Assembly (NCBI GenBank): GCA_027487845.1 | Contig: JAIYCV010000028.1 | Location: forward strand, 124,001-188,000 | Source of the DNA: Flammeovirgaceae bacterium | GTDB taxonomy: Bacteria; Bacteroidota; Bacteroidia; Cytophagales; Cyclobacteriaceae | Direction of reading: 5' to 3' | DNA: 64,000 bases | In this document: positions 53,407 to 60,963 of the stretch, in pieces | Layout: each line of letters opens with the position of its first letter | How positions within the stretch are numbered: position 1 is the stretch's first letter | Notes under the pieces: model-generated | Seen by the model: the letters and a program-made list of their open reading frames with translations, nothing else | What the model was told of the DNA's origin: nothing | Databases searched by the model: none | Made by a program: the position numbers and the translations under genes

Positions 53407-54804
53407 TTACCTCACTTTGAAAAGATAAGCGGTTCTTAACCCAATTTGATCCATCTTTAAGCCTTGCTGCCCCACGGTGCCAAGGCTTTTTTCATAAAAG
53501 AAGGACGCTTCAACTACATTTTTTTTCTTTATCAATCGGCTTAGTCCAATTGAACCGGTGATGGATCCACCATAATAGCCTTGAATGGACGATTGCTCCA
53601 CGGTATTAATTCGGGGTTTCTTGTAAGCGTCATCATCCGGATCCCAAGGTTTATCAGGTTTGGTTGGCGGATACCCATACACGTAGGTACTGCTGAATGA
53701 ATAATAGGGAGTATAACCGATTCTCACTATTGATTGAGTTTTCTCCCCCACCCATTGTCTATACTTTAGGCTGATAGGCGAAGAGAGGAGTCTATTATCA
53801 ATTTGAGCAGTTTGAAGAGGCCCGAACTGATCCGTCTGCCGAGGCAGAAAAATATCTTGAAAATTCTTTTCAAAGGAGACAGAATTAGCGAAGTAATCGA
53901 TCCCAGTTTCAACACTGAGTCTTGGGGACACAACCCAATCTGCGAGAAGTCCGATACGAGGATTAACTGACCCATTGCCCGATGAAAAACTGCTTTGCAG
54001 AAGATCCAGATGACCTCCAATGTTTATTCCAATACCGGAGAAATAATGTTTTTCTAAGTCGTTTCTTTGTTTTAAACTCATCAACTTCTTTGTGCCTTTC
54101 ACCAAAGTAGTAGGGGTTTGAATTTTCAGTTTGTCAAAATCAGGTTCTGCGATTTCACTGATAGAAAGCAATTGAATGGGCGAAAGCGAAAGTGAAAACT
54201 GGCTTTGGCGAAGCACATGGTTTAATCGATGGGAGGTGAAGAGTAGTACTTGGTCATTTTTGCTATCTATCAAAACAAGTTCTTGATCACTCAACACTTT
54301 CAACAAACTGGCAGGTATTTCGGATGCTTTGCCTAAAGTGACAAACGAGGATTGCTCGCGATCAATTGGTTGAACGGTTGCTTTTTTGAGTTGATCTTTC
54401 GCAAGGATCAGGTTATCTTTTAGTGTCTGATTTTCCTTAGTCGCAGCAGTTAAAAGGCTTTCCTTATCATTCAGATCTTTAACAATCACCCGCTGGCGAT
54501 GGGTTAAATTAGAAATAATCGAATTCAAAGAATCAAATTCTTCCATTTTTGTCTTTGATTCCTTCGAAAGTACTGTTAGTTCATTCGTTGACTTATAGCG
54601 TGTTAGAATATAAATATTGAGCAATGTAATAAGCACCACTGAGGCCGCCATCCCTAGCCGAGAAAGATTTTGATCATACCAAGGAATTGGCTGTGACGCA
54701 ACCAACTTCTCTTGAAAACTGTCAAAAGCCCCAGGATCAATCGTGGGGTCTTCATAGTTTTCGAGCTTGCCCTTTATGAGGTCATCAAAGCTGCTCTCAT
54801 CCAT
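53407..54804 (-). CDS. Membrane-anchored partner of ECF sigma factor with barrel-like C-terminus
   Basis: 465 residues. A short cytoplasmic part (about 1-45; MDESSFDDLIKGKL), one membrane helix (about 50-67), a coiled coil (about 70-140) and a C-terminal beta-rich part (about 260-465) with alternating strands such as RIGLLADWVVSPRLSVETG, like small outer-membrane barrels. The start overlaps the sigma gene by eight bases, so it is a probable anti-sigma or signal transducer. A single chain joining inner-membrane helix and barrel-like domain is unusual; the beta part may also be a periplasmic domain. The family is common in Cytophagales but its work is unknown to me. Confidence 0.75.
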   Translation of the reverse strand: MDESSFDDLIKGKLENYEDPTIDPGAFDSFQEKLVASQPIPWYDQNLSRLGMAASVVLITLLNIYILTRYKSTNELTVLSKESKTKMEEFDSLNSIISNLTHRQRVIVKDLNDKESLLTAATKENQTLKDNLILAKDQLKKATVQPIDREQSSFVTLGKASEIPASLLKVLSDQELVLIDSKNDQVLLFTSHRLNHVLRQSQFSLSLSPIQLLSISEIAEPDFDKLKIQTPTTLVKGTKKLMSLKQRNDLEKHYFSGIGINIGGHLDLLQSSFSSGNGSVNPRIGLLADWVVSPRLSVETGIDYFANSVSFEKNFQDIFLPRQTDQFGPLQTAQIDNRLLSSPISLKYRQWVGEKTQSIVRIGYTPYYSFSSTYVYGYPPTKPDKPWDPDDDAYKKPRINTVEQSSIQGYYGGSITGSIGLSRLIKKKNVVEASFFYEKSLGTVGQQGLKMDQIGLRTAYLFKVR

Positions 54805-55402
54805 TTTGTTCAGCGTTAGTGTCCGTTTCCAAATTGAGTATCTTCATTAGTTTAGTGCGGGCTATATTCAAATTTGATTTGGATGTGCCTTCGCTAATAT
54901 TTAATTTCTGAGCAATCTCAGAGTGCTTGTAACCTTCAATTACGTACAGGTTAAAAACCATTCTGTAAGAAGGCGGCAGTCCCTGAACTGCGTTCATAAT
55001 TACCTCTTCTCCTAAAAAGCTAATCACATCGGGCGAAAGATTATTGCTCTTCGCGTACGAGATATCGACATTCTCATAATGCTTTTCGTTTCTTCTGTAA
55101 TGATCAATAGATGCATTGATCATAATTCGCCTTAGCCAACCTTTAAAAGACAACCCGGGAGTGTATTTGTCGAGGTTATTCATAATTTTCAAGAACCCAT
55201 CATTTAATACTTCAACCGCCTCATCCCGCGATCGGGTATATCGCAAACAAATTCCCATAGCAAATCCATAAAACTGTTTATACAGCTTCTCTTGGCTCTT
55301 TCTGTCCTTCCGTTGACAAGCCTTTAGCAATTCGTACAGATGCTTATCTTCCTCTGTTACCAAAATCGGTTTAGTAATCGGTTCAATGGCTATGACGGGC
55401 AA
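54797..55402 (-). CDS. ECF-type RNA polymerase sigma factor
   Basis: 201 residues. The sigma-70 region 2 (about 42-105; FAMGICLRYTRSRDEAVEVLNDGFLKI and GWLRRIMINASIDHYRR) and region 4 (about 135-190; LPPSYRMVFNLYVIEGYKHSEIAQKLNISEGTSKSNL) are complete. No ATG precedes region 2, so the TTG at 55402 (MPVIAIEP) is the likely start. It directs RNA polymerase to stress or envelope genes and is coupled to its downstream partner by an eight-base overlap. An eight-base inverted repeat lies just upstream. Confidence 0.92.
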   Translation of the reverse strand: MPVIAIEPITKPILVTEEDKHLYELLKACQRKDRKSQEKLYKQFYGFAMGICLRYTRSRDEAVEVLNDGFLKIMNNLDKYTPGLSFKGWLRRIMINASIDHYRRNEKHYENVDISYAKSNNLSPDVISFLGEEVIMNAVQGLPPSYRMVFNLYVIEGYKHSEIAQKLNISEGTSKSNLNIARTKLMKILNLETDTNAEQNG

Positions 55403-55413
55403 AAATTTTAAAT

Positions 55414-55449
55414 GGTTGGTTTAATTAATTTTTTATTCTTGAACCAACC
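55414..55449. promoter_or_regulatory. Inverted repeat upstream of the sigma gene
   Basis: GGTTGGTT (55414-55421) and AACCAACC (55442-55449) form a perfect eight-base repeat with a 20-base AT-rich spacer, 12 bases before the sigma start codon. It could be an operator, or in the mRNA a hairpin next to the ribosome site. Confidence 0.35.
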
Positions 55450-55614
55450 CTTTTAAAAACGCGACCGTCAATGAAGCCATAGACGCAAAGATGAGAATGA
55501 TTTTTGAGTCTCGTAAACGAACAACAACTTGAATTAATCAAAACCGCGCATGCAAAAACTTTTACGTGATTACTTTAATCAATTTTCACTAAACAAAAAC
55601 AAACAAAGCAAATT

Positions 55615-56577
55615 ATGAAAAAGGTAAAATTTTTAATGTTCGCGTTAGCCATCTCAGCCATCCTATCATCTTGCACCGAGAACGCTATCTCACCTGCAAC
55701 TGATCAAACTCTTTCCGCGAGTCAAGTTCCATCTGCAGTTCAGGCGACATTAGTCAGCAGTTTTCCCACTGCCACGGCTACCACTTGGTCAAAGGCCTCT
55801 CCTACTGTCTATCAGGCATCCTTTCAAGCAAATGCAAAGTCGATGCTGGCGAGTATCAATTCGGGTGGCAAGATGCTGTATTCGCATACGCAGATTGATC
55901 CTGCAACATTGCCCAGTTCTATCATCACCTATTTAGATACTAATTATGCTGGCTACGCGATAAAGAAAGCCGGAAGTAAAACCGATTCAGCGGGAGCAGT
56001 GCAGGGCTACCTTGTTGTTTTCTCGCTGAATAACATTACTTACGAAATTCGTTTTGATGCATCGGGGGCATTTTTAAGTCTTGAGGTGGGTGATGGTTCC
56101 AAACAATGCTCCGAAATAACCAAGGCAGAATTACCCGCAGCCATTATCACTTATCTCGACTCAGCATACACAGGCTACTCATTCAACCATGCCAGGGTCA
56201 ATAAAACCAATGGAACAGTTTCAGGATATGGAGTCGAGATCACCTACAGCTCGGCTAAAGTTCGTTTGTTGTTTGATGCGTCTGGAAAATTCTTAAGTTT
56301 AGATGACAAAGAGCATAAGAAAGGTGATGGGAAAGGCAAGGGAGGTCATGGTAGAGGTGGATCAGATAAAGGAACGCCAACACCTGTAGATCAAGCGAAT
56401 TTACTTAGCGCGATAACCACTTATCTAAATTCGAACTATTCGGGTTATACGTTTGTAGGGGCGGTCTCCTTCTCTGATGGAACTTCAGTGAAAGGATATG
56501 AAGTGAAAATTAGCTACCAAAACAAAACCTACGAATTGGAATTTGATGCAGCCGGGAACTTCGTGAAGGTTCATTAA
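55615..56577 (+). CDS. PepSY-like repeat lipoprotein
   Basis: 320 residues with a lipobox (LSSC, near residue 20). Four PepSY-like (DUF2874-type) units follow: one at about 38-95, and three with the pattern LP-x-x-I-x-x-YL-D/N-x-x-Y-x-GY and a closing FDASGxFL at about 97-160, 172-230 and 260-320. The linker between the last two is rich in Gly, Lys and His. Such repeats bind or inhibit other periplasmic proteins, but their target is unknown. It is divergent from the ECF sigma gene across 212 bases and may be part of its regulon; a strong terminator follows. Confidence 0.8.
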   Translation: MKKVKFLMFALAISAILSSCTENAISPATDQTLSASQVPSAVQATLVSSFPTATATTWSKASPTVYQASFQANAKSMLASINSGGKMLYSHTQIDPATLPSSIITYLDTNYAGYAIKKAGSKTDSAGAVQGYLVVFSLNNITYEIRFDASGAFLSLEVGDGSKQCSEITKAELPAAIITYLDSAYTGYSFNHARVNKTNGTVSGYGVEITYSSAKVRLLFDASGKFLSLDDKEHKKGDGKGKGGHGRGGSDKGTPTPVDQANLLSAITTYLNSNYSGYTFVGAVSFSDGTSVKGYEVKISYQNKTYELEFDAAGNFVKVH

Positions 56578-56601
56578 CATATATAGTTGGTTTGTGAGGC
56601 A

Positions 56602-56634
56602 AAGCCGACTCCAAAAAATGGAGTCGGCTTTTTT
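56602..56634 (+). terminator. Strong intrinsic terminator after the PepSY gene
   Basis: AAGCCGACTCCA (56602-56613) pairs perfectly with TGGAGTCGGCTT (56619-56630) over a five-A loop, and the T run continues to 56634. Confidence 0.93.
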
Positions 56635-56702
56635 GTTAACCAGTTGGCTGTGAATGAAAAAGAAAAGTAATTGCAGAATAGAGGTAAAAAAGACCTAAAA
56701 CT

Positions 56703-56733
56703 TTTGGTTTCAATCAATCGAAAGTTATCTTTG
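56703..56733 (+). promoter_or_regulatory. Promoter of tRNA-Asp
   Basis: TTTG (56703-56706), 19 bases, then TATCTTTG (56726-56733): a full Bacteroidota promoter, 13 bases before the mature tRNA end. The box continues CACC. Confidence 0.75.
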
Positions 56734-56746
56734 CACCCTCGTTTTA

Positions 56747-56820
56747 GGTCTGGTAGTTCAGCTGGTTAGAATGCCTGCCTGTCACGCAGGAGGTCGCGGG
56801 TTCGAGTCCCGTCCAGACCG
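56747..56820 (+). tRNA. tRNA-Asp (anticodon GTC)
   Basis: 74 bases. Acceptor stem GGTCTGG pairs with CCAGACC plus discriminator G; D arm, anticodon stem CCTGC/GCAGG with loop CTGTCAC (anticodon GTC at 56781-56783) and T arm with GGTTCGAGTCC are all complete. The CCA end is not encoded. Confidence 0.97.
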
Positions 56821-56823
56821 CTC

Positions 56824-56860
56824 AAAAACCCTCTTTTCGCATAGAATTGAGGGTTTTTTT
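56824..56860 (+). terminator. Terminator of the tRNA-Asp gene
   Basis: AAACCCTC (56826-56833) pairs with GAGGGTTT (56849-56856), loop of 15 bases, followed by more T. Confidence 0.85.
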
Positions 56861-57002
56861 GTTTACAGATAAAGGGTTATGATTAAGATTTTAGCTTTTT
56901 AAGTAATCGCCAAGAGATAATGATAACTAAATCCATCGGATCAAAAATAAAATTGTCACACGATGCGAACGGGAGTTAGATTTTCTATCGATATTTCTTG
57001 AA

Positions 57003-57728
57003 ATGAAAGTAGCCGAGTTTGCCGGTATAACCCATCGTTACAACGACCAAGTTGCGATTAAAAACCTTTCTATCGGGTTTGAAGCCAATAAGATAACAGC
57101 CATCATTGGCATGAGCGGAAGTGGTAAATCAACTGCGCTTCAGCTGATCAATGGGCTCGTTCGACCTACTCTTGGAGACGTTCGCGTTTTCAATCAGGCA
57201 CTAAACTACAATGAGTTAACCTCTATGCGCCTTAAGATAGGCTACATGGTGCAAAACACGGGTTTGTTCCCACACCTGACGGTGGCGCAGAATATTTCGA
57301 TTGCTTCCAAACTTACTGGCGAGCAAACAAACCCGTTAAACCGAGCGGAAGAATTAATGGAATTAGTCAATATTCCCGTCACGTTCAAGAAGAAATACCC
57401 GTATCAACTTTCAGGTGGTGAGCAGCAAAGAGTAGGTATCTGCAGAGCACTTTTTCTCAATCCGCCCCTCCTGCTGATGGACGAACCGCTGGGTGCACTA
57501 GACCCATTAACACGGCATGAAATACAAAATGAAATACGTAAACTTCAGGAGATCGAGCCCAGGAGTATCCTACTCGTGACGCACGACCTTCGAGAAGCAA
57601 AAAAATTAGCAGATTTTATCGTAGTAATGGATAGCGGTAGACTTCTGCAATTTGATACCACCGAAAATGTTCTCCAAAAACCTAGTAACGAAAAAGTCAA
57701 GAAACTTATAGACGCCTCGCTTTCATGA
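57003..57728 (+). CDS. ATP-binding protein of an osmolyte-type ABC importer
   Basis: 241 residues. Walker A GMSGSGKST (near 37), Q loop MVQNTGLFPHLTV, signature LSGGEQQRVGICRAL, Walker B LLLMDEPLGALDP and the switch His in LLVTHDLREAKKLAD. The sequence belongs to the quaternary-amine (OpuCA/ProV) branch but lacks the C-terminal CBS pair that senses ionic strength in OpuCA. It drives the membrane part encoded by the next gene, which overlaps by four bases (ATGA). Confidence 0.9.
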   Translation: MKVAEFAGITHRYNDQVAIKNLSIGFEANKITAIIGMSGSGKSTALQLINGLVRPTLGDVRVFNQALNYNELTSMRLKIGYMVQNTGLFPHLTVAQNISIASKLTGEQTNPLNRAEELMELVNIPVTFKKKYPYQLSGGEQQRVGICRALFLNPPLLLMDEPLGALDPLTRHEIQNEIRKLQEIEPRSILLVTHDLREAKKLADFIVVMDSGRLLQFDTTENVLQKPSNEKVKKLIDASLS

Positions 57729-59182
57729 CGAGAATACTGATTTTCCTGATAGTATTTACCACAGCCTTACAAGCCCAAACTATTCGAGTTGGAGCTAAGC
57801 ATTTTAATGAAGGATACATTCTCAGCGAGATTATTTCTCAGTTGCTGGAAAGTAACGGATATACAGTAGAAAGGCGATACAACCTCGGAGGAACGCTGGT
57901 ATGTTTTGAAGCATTGCGAAACCACGCCATTGATATATACCCAGAGTATAGCGGAACCATATCGTCAGAAATTCTTAAACAAAAAGTGGAAGGCAGACGC
58001 GAACTCAATCAATTGCTAAATGTTCAGTTGAACATGAGCATAAGCGACTCGTTTGGGTTTAATAATACCTATGCTCTTGTCATCAAAAAGGAATTGGCCG
58101 ATTCATTAGGTATTGTTTCTATTTCAGACTTACGAAATAAGACCGATTTAAATCTTGGCCTGAGTTACGAGTTCCTCAAACGACAAGACGGCTGGGATAA
58201 CTTGAACAACGTGTACAAGTTAAATCTTCTTCCTACCGGACTTGAACATGGGCTTGCCTATCAAGCGTTGAATCAAGGCAAAATTGATATCACCGATGCC
58301 TATTCTACCGATGGTGAAATTCTTAAGTATAAGCTTACTATTCTTGCCGATAACAACGATTTTTTCCCTCGTTACGAAGCTGTCGCGATATACAATAATT
58401 CGCTTGAAGCGAAAGCAAAAAGCATCATAGACAGCTTATCAAATTCAATAACCGAGCAACAAATGCAGGCTATGAATGCAGCTGTTTTATACGAGAAAAA
58501 AACGTTTGAAATGGTGGCTTCTGAATTCCTTGAAAAACATGGTTTGGCGCAAAATCAGAAAAGCAAATCAACCAACTTATGGTCAGATTTGATTGCCAAA
58601 ACAGCCCGACATCTCTTTCTAACCTTTTTTGCATTGAGCTTGGCAGTCTTATTCTCTATTCCATTAGGAGTTTTAGTCTATTGGAATCCGAGGTTATCTA
58701 GAATCGTATTATACGTGATATCCCTTTTTCAAACCATCCCTTCTATCGCACTGTTAGCCATTTTGATCCCCTTTATGGGCATCGGTGTGGCACCTGCAAT
58801 TGTCGCTTTATTTTTATACGCTGTGTTGCCCATTTTACGAAATACATTAACCGGATTGCAATCGGTAGATCCGCTGTTGAAAAAAGTTGCTGATGGTATC
58901 GGAATGAGTCGTTTCCAAAAATTAAGATGGGTGGAATTTCCCTTGGCACTTCCGATGACTATGGCCGGTGTCCGCACAGCCGCTGTAATAAATGTAGGGA
59001 CAGCAACATTAGCAGCATTTATTGGTGCCGGTGGGCTGGGTGAATTCATCGTCACGGGGCTTGCCCTTAATAACTCAGAACTTATTCTAAGAGGTGCTGT
59101 TCCTGCAGCACTGCTTGCGCTATCCGTAGAGATTGGTTTTAGTCAATTAGAAAAGCAATTCGTGCTGAAACATCTGCGCTAG
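57725..59182 (+). CDS. Fused substrate-binding and permease protein of the ABC importer
   Basis: 485 residues. A signal peptide (about 1-18) precedes an OpuAC-like binding domain (about 19-275; VGAKHFNEGYILSEI, DIYPEYSGT). A permease domain with about five or six helices follows (about 290-480; the EAA-like loop GIGMSRFQKLRWVEFPLALP). Fusions in this family (OpuFB, EgtU) usually have the permease first; here the binding domain is first. The ligand may be glycine betaine, choline, ergothioneine or a similar compound and cannot be decided from the sequence. With the ATPase gene it forms a complete importer. Confidence 0.88.
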   Translation: MTRILIFLIVFTTALQAQTIRVGAKHFNEGYILSEIISQLLESNGYTVERRYNLGGTLVCFEALRNHAIDIYPEYSGTISSEILKQKVEGRRELNQLLNVQLNMSISDSFGFNNTYALVIKKELADSLGIVSISDLRNKTDLNLGLSYEFLKRQDGWDNLNNVYKLNLLPTGLEHGLAYQALNQGKIDITDAYSTDGEILKYKLTILADNNDFFPRYEAVAIYNNSLEAKAKSIIDSLSNSITEQQMQAMNAAVLYEKKTFEMVASEFLEKHGLAQNQKSKSTNLWSDLIAKTARHLFLTFFALSLAVLFSIPLGVLVYWNPRLSRIVLYVISLFQTIPSIALLAILIPFMGIGVAPAIVALFLYAVLPILRNTLTGLQSVDPLLKKVADGIGMSRFQKLRWVEFPLALPMTMAGVRTAAVINVGTATLAAFIGAGGLGEFIVTGLALNNSELILRGAVPAALLALSVEIGFSQLEKQFVLKHLR

Positions 59183-59277
59183 AATATCGATTTTGACTTA
59201 CATCTTTATTAGTGTTTTTTCTATCACCGCTTGACAAAGATGTTCCAAAAAAAAGTAATTAGATTGAATCAATTGCC

Positions 59278-59285
59278 TATTTTTG
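59278..59285 (+). promoter_or_regulatory. -7 box of the first alpha/beta hydrolase gene
   Basis: TATTTTTG fits TAnnTTTG and lies nine bases before the TTG at 59295. It covers the alternative TTG start at 59283, which argues for the later start. Confidence 0.4.
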
Positions 59286-59294
59286 ATTACTTAC

Positions 59295-60110
59295 TTGAAA
59301 CGATTTAAACCTACCAAGCGAATTATCTTGATCTTAGTTATTGCTGCGTTGCTCTATGTTGTAGTGTCTGTTGGTTTTTACATATTCCAAGAGAAAGTCA
59401 TCTTTCAACCAAAGGAACTAAGCCCCGACTATTCATTCCAATTCAGCCAACCATTCAAAGAATTTTTTATAGAAACTCAGGACGGAGTCAAATTGAATGC
59501 TGTCTTTTTCACACCTCCATCCGCATCAAAGGGGCTCATCTTGTACTTTCACGGCAATGCCGGAAACCTCCAGCGATGGGGAAACTATAGCATCGACTTT
59601 ACACAACTTGGGTATGAAGTTCTGATGATAGATTATCGGGGTTATGGCAAAAGCAATGGAATACCCAATGAAGCAGCCTTTTACTATGATTCAAAAACTG
59701 TTTTGCAATGGTGCAAACAGAATATAAAATTCAGCAGATTAATCATCTACGGAAGGTCCTTAGGCTCAGCGGTGGCCACCAATTTAGCCACAACAACCAC
59801 GCCTGATATGCTTATTTTAGAAACCCCTTTCGATGAAATTAAAGGAGTAATCTATCCACCCATTCGGCCAATGTTAGGCTTGTTTCCACAACGCAATTTC
59901 TTTTCTAATAAAGATAACATTCCAAAAATTCATTGTCGAAAGGTCATTTTTCATGGAACCGATGACTGGATCGTTCCTTTATCATCCGCTTTAAAATTGA
60001 AACCCTTATTGAGCGAGGGAGATAAATTTTACGTAATCAAAGATGCTGGGCATAAAAATTTGAGAGATTTCCGAGATTACCATACGGCACTTGCTGAGGT
60101 TTTAAAGTAA
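59295..60110 (+). CDS. Membrane-anchored alpha/beta hydrolase (BEM46/ABHD13-like)
   Basis: 271 residues from a TTG at 59295 (MKRFKPTKR); no ATG is available and a TTG at 59283 lies within the -7 box. One N-terminal membrane helix (about 10-30) is followed by a hydrolase domain with YFHGNAGN, the nucleophile in YGRSLGSAV, the Asp in GTDDWIVP and the His in AGHKNL. Family members are serine hydrolases acting on lipids or small esters; substrate unknown. It is followed 42 bases later by a paralogous gene. Confidence 0.82.
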   Translation: MKRFKPTKRIILILVIAALLYVVVSVGFYIFQEKVIFQPKELSPDYSFQFSQPFKEFFIETQDGVKLNAVFFTPPSASKGLILYFHGNAGNLQRWGNYSIDFTQLGYEVLMIDYRGYGKSNGIPNEAAFYYDSKTVLQWCKQNIKFSRLIIYGRSLGSAVATNLATTTTPDMLILETPFDEIKGVIYPPIRPMLGLFPQRNFFSNKDNIPKIHCRKVIFHGTDDWIVPLSSALKLKPLLSEGDKFYVIKDAGHKNLRDFRDYHTALAEVLK

Positions 60111-60152
60111 AAATCTAGTAGTAACGCTGAATATATTCTTATCTTAGACCTT

Positions 60153-60953
60153 ATGATTTGGCTTATTCTGTTATTGAGTCTTTACCTCGGCTTCTGTCTG
60201 TTTTTTTATTTTTTTCAACACCTCTTTTTCTTCCGACCAGAAAAACTTACAAAATCATTTCAGTATAAATATCCTTTTCCTTTCGAAGAATTAGATTTTG
60301 ATATGGAAGATGGGGGAAGCATTAACGCCATCTATTTTAAAGTGCCTAATTCGCGCGGGGTAGTCTATTATCTAAAAGGCAACTCTAAAAGCATCAAAGG
60401 CTGGGGCAAGTTTGCAAAAGATTTTTTAAGCAATGGGTATGATTTTCTCATGATGGATTACCGCGGATTTGGAAAGAGCCGTGGTAAGAGAAGTCAAGAA
60501 AAAGTCTTTAACGATGCCCAATACATTTACAAGTGGCTGACACAATCCTACTCAGAAGACAAAATAGTTTTGTATGGCCGCTCGTGGGGCAGCGGAGTAG
60601 CTGCGCGAATTTCATCGTGGAATAAGCCACGCATGTTAATTTTAGATTCGCCCTATTTTAGTTTTTTCTACAACATCAACCGATACATATTCTTCACCCC
60701 TTTACGGTGGATGTTAAAGTATGATATTCGAACCGACCAATACCTTAAAACAACGGAATGCCCCGTTCACATTATCCATGGCACCAACGATAAATTAGTT
60801 TCCTTCGAGCAGAGTGAAAAGCTGAAGGCGCTCTACCCTTCTAAAATTAAGCTACACGCCATAGAAGGTGCACGCCATAACAACTTGCCCGACTATGCCG
60901 AATTCTTTGAAATACTCTATTCAATTTTATATGTAAAGCCAAAAACAAATTAA
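60153..60953 (+). CDS. Second alpha/beta hydrolase, paralogue of the preceding gene
   Basis: 266 residues with an N-terminal membrane helix (about 2-24) and the same plan: YYLKGNSKS in place of YFHGNAGN (the HG of the oxyanion strand is changed to LKG), nucleophile YGRSWGSGV, acid GTNDKLVS and His in ARHNNL. Tandem duplication followed by divergence is likely. The altered oxyanion strand suggests a different substrate or reduced activity. It lies ten bases before the acyl-CoA ligase gene. Confidence 0.82.
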   Translation: MIWLILLLSLYLGFCLFFYFFQHLFFFRPEKLTKSFQYKYPFPFEELDFDMEDGGSINAIYFKVPNSRGVVYYLKGNSKSIKGWGKFAKDFLSNGYDFLMMDYRGFGKSRGKRSQEKVFNDAQYIYKWLTQSYSEDKIVLYGRSWGSGVAARISSWNKPRMLILDSPYFSFFYNINRYIFFTPLRWMLKYDIRTDQYLKTTECPVHIIHGTNDKLVSFEQSEKLKALYPSKIKLHAIEGARHNNLPDYAEFFEILYSILYVKPKTN

Positions 60954-60963
60954 AGCGAATAGT

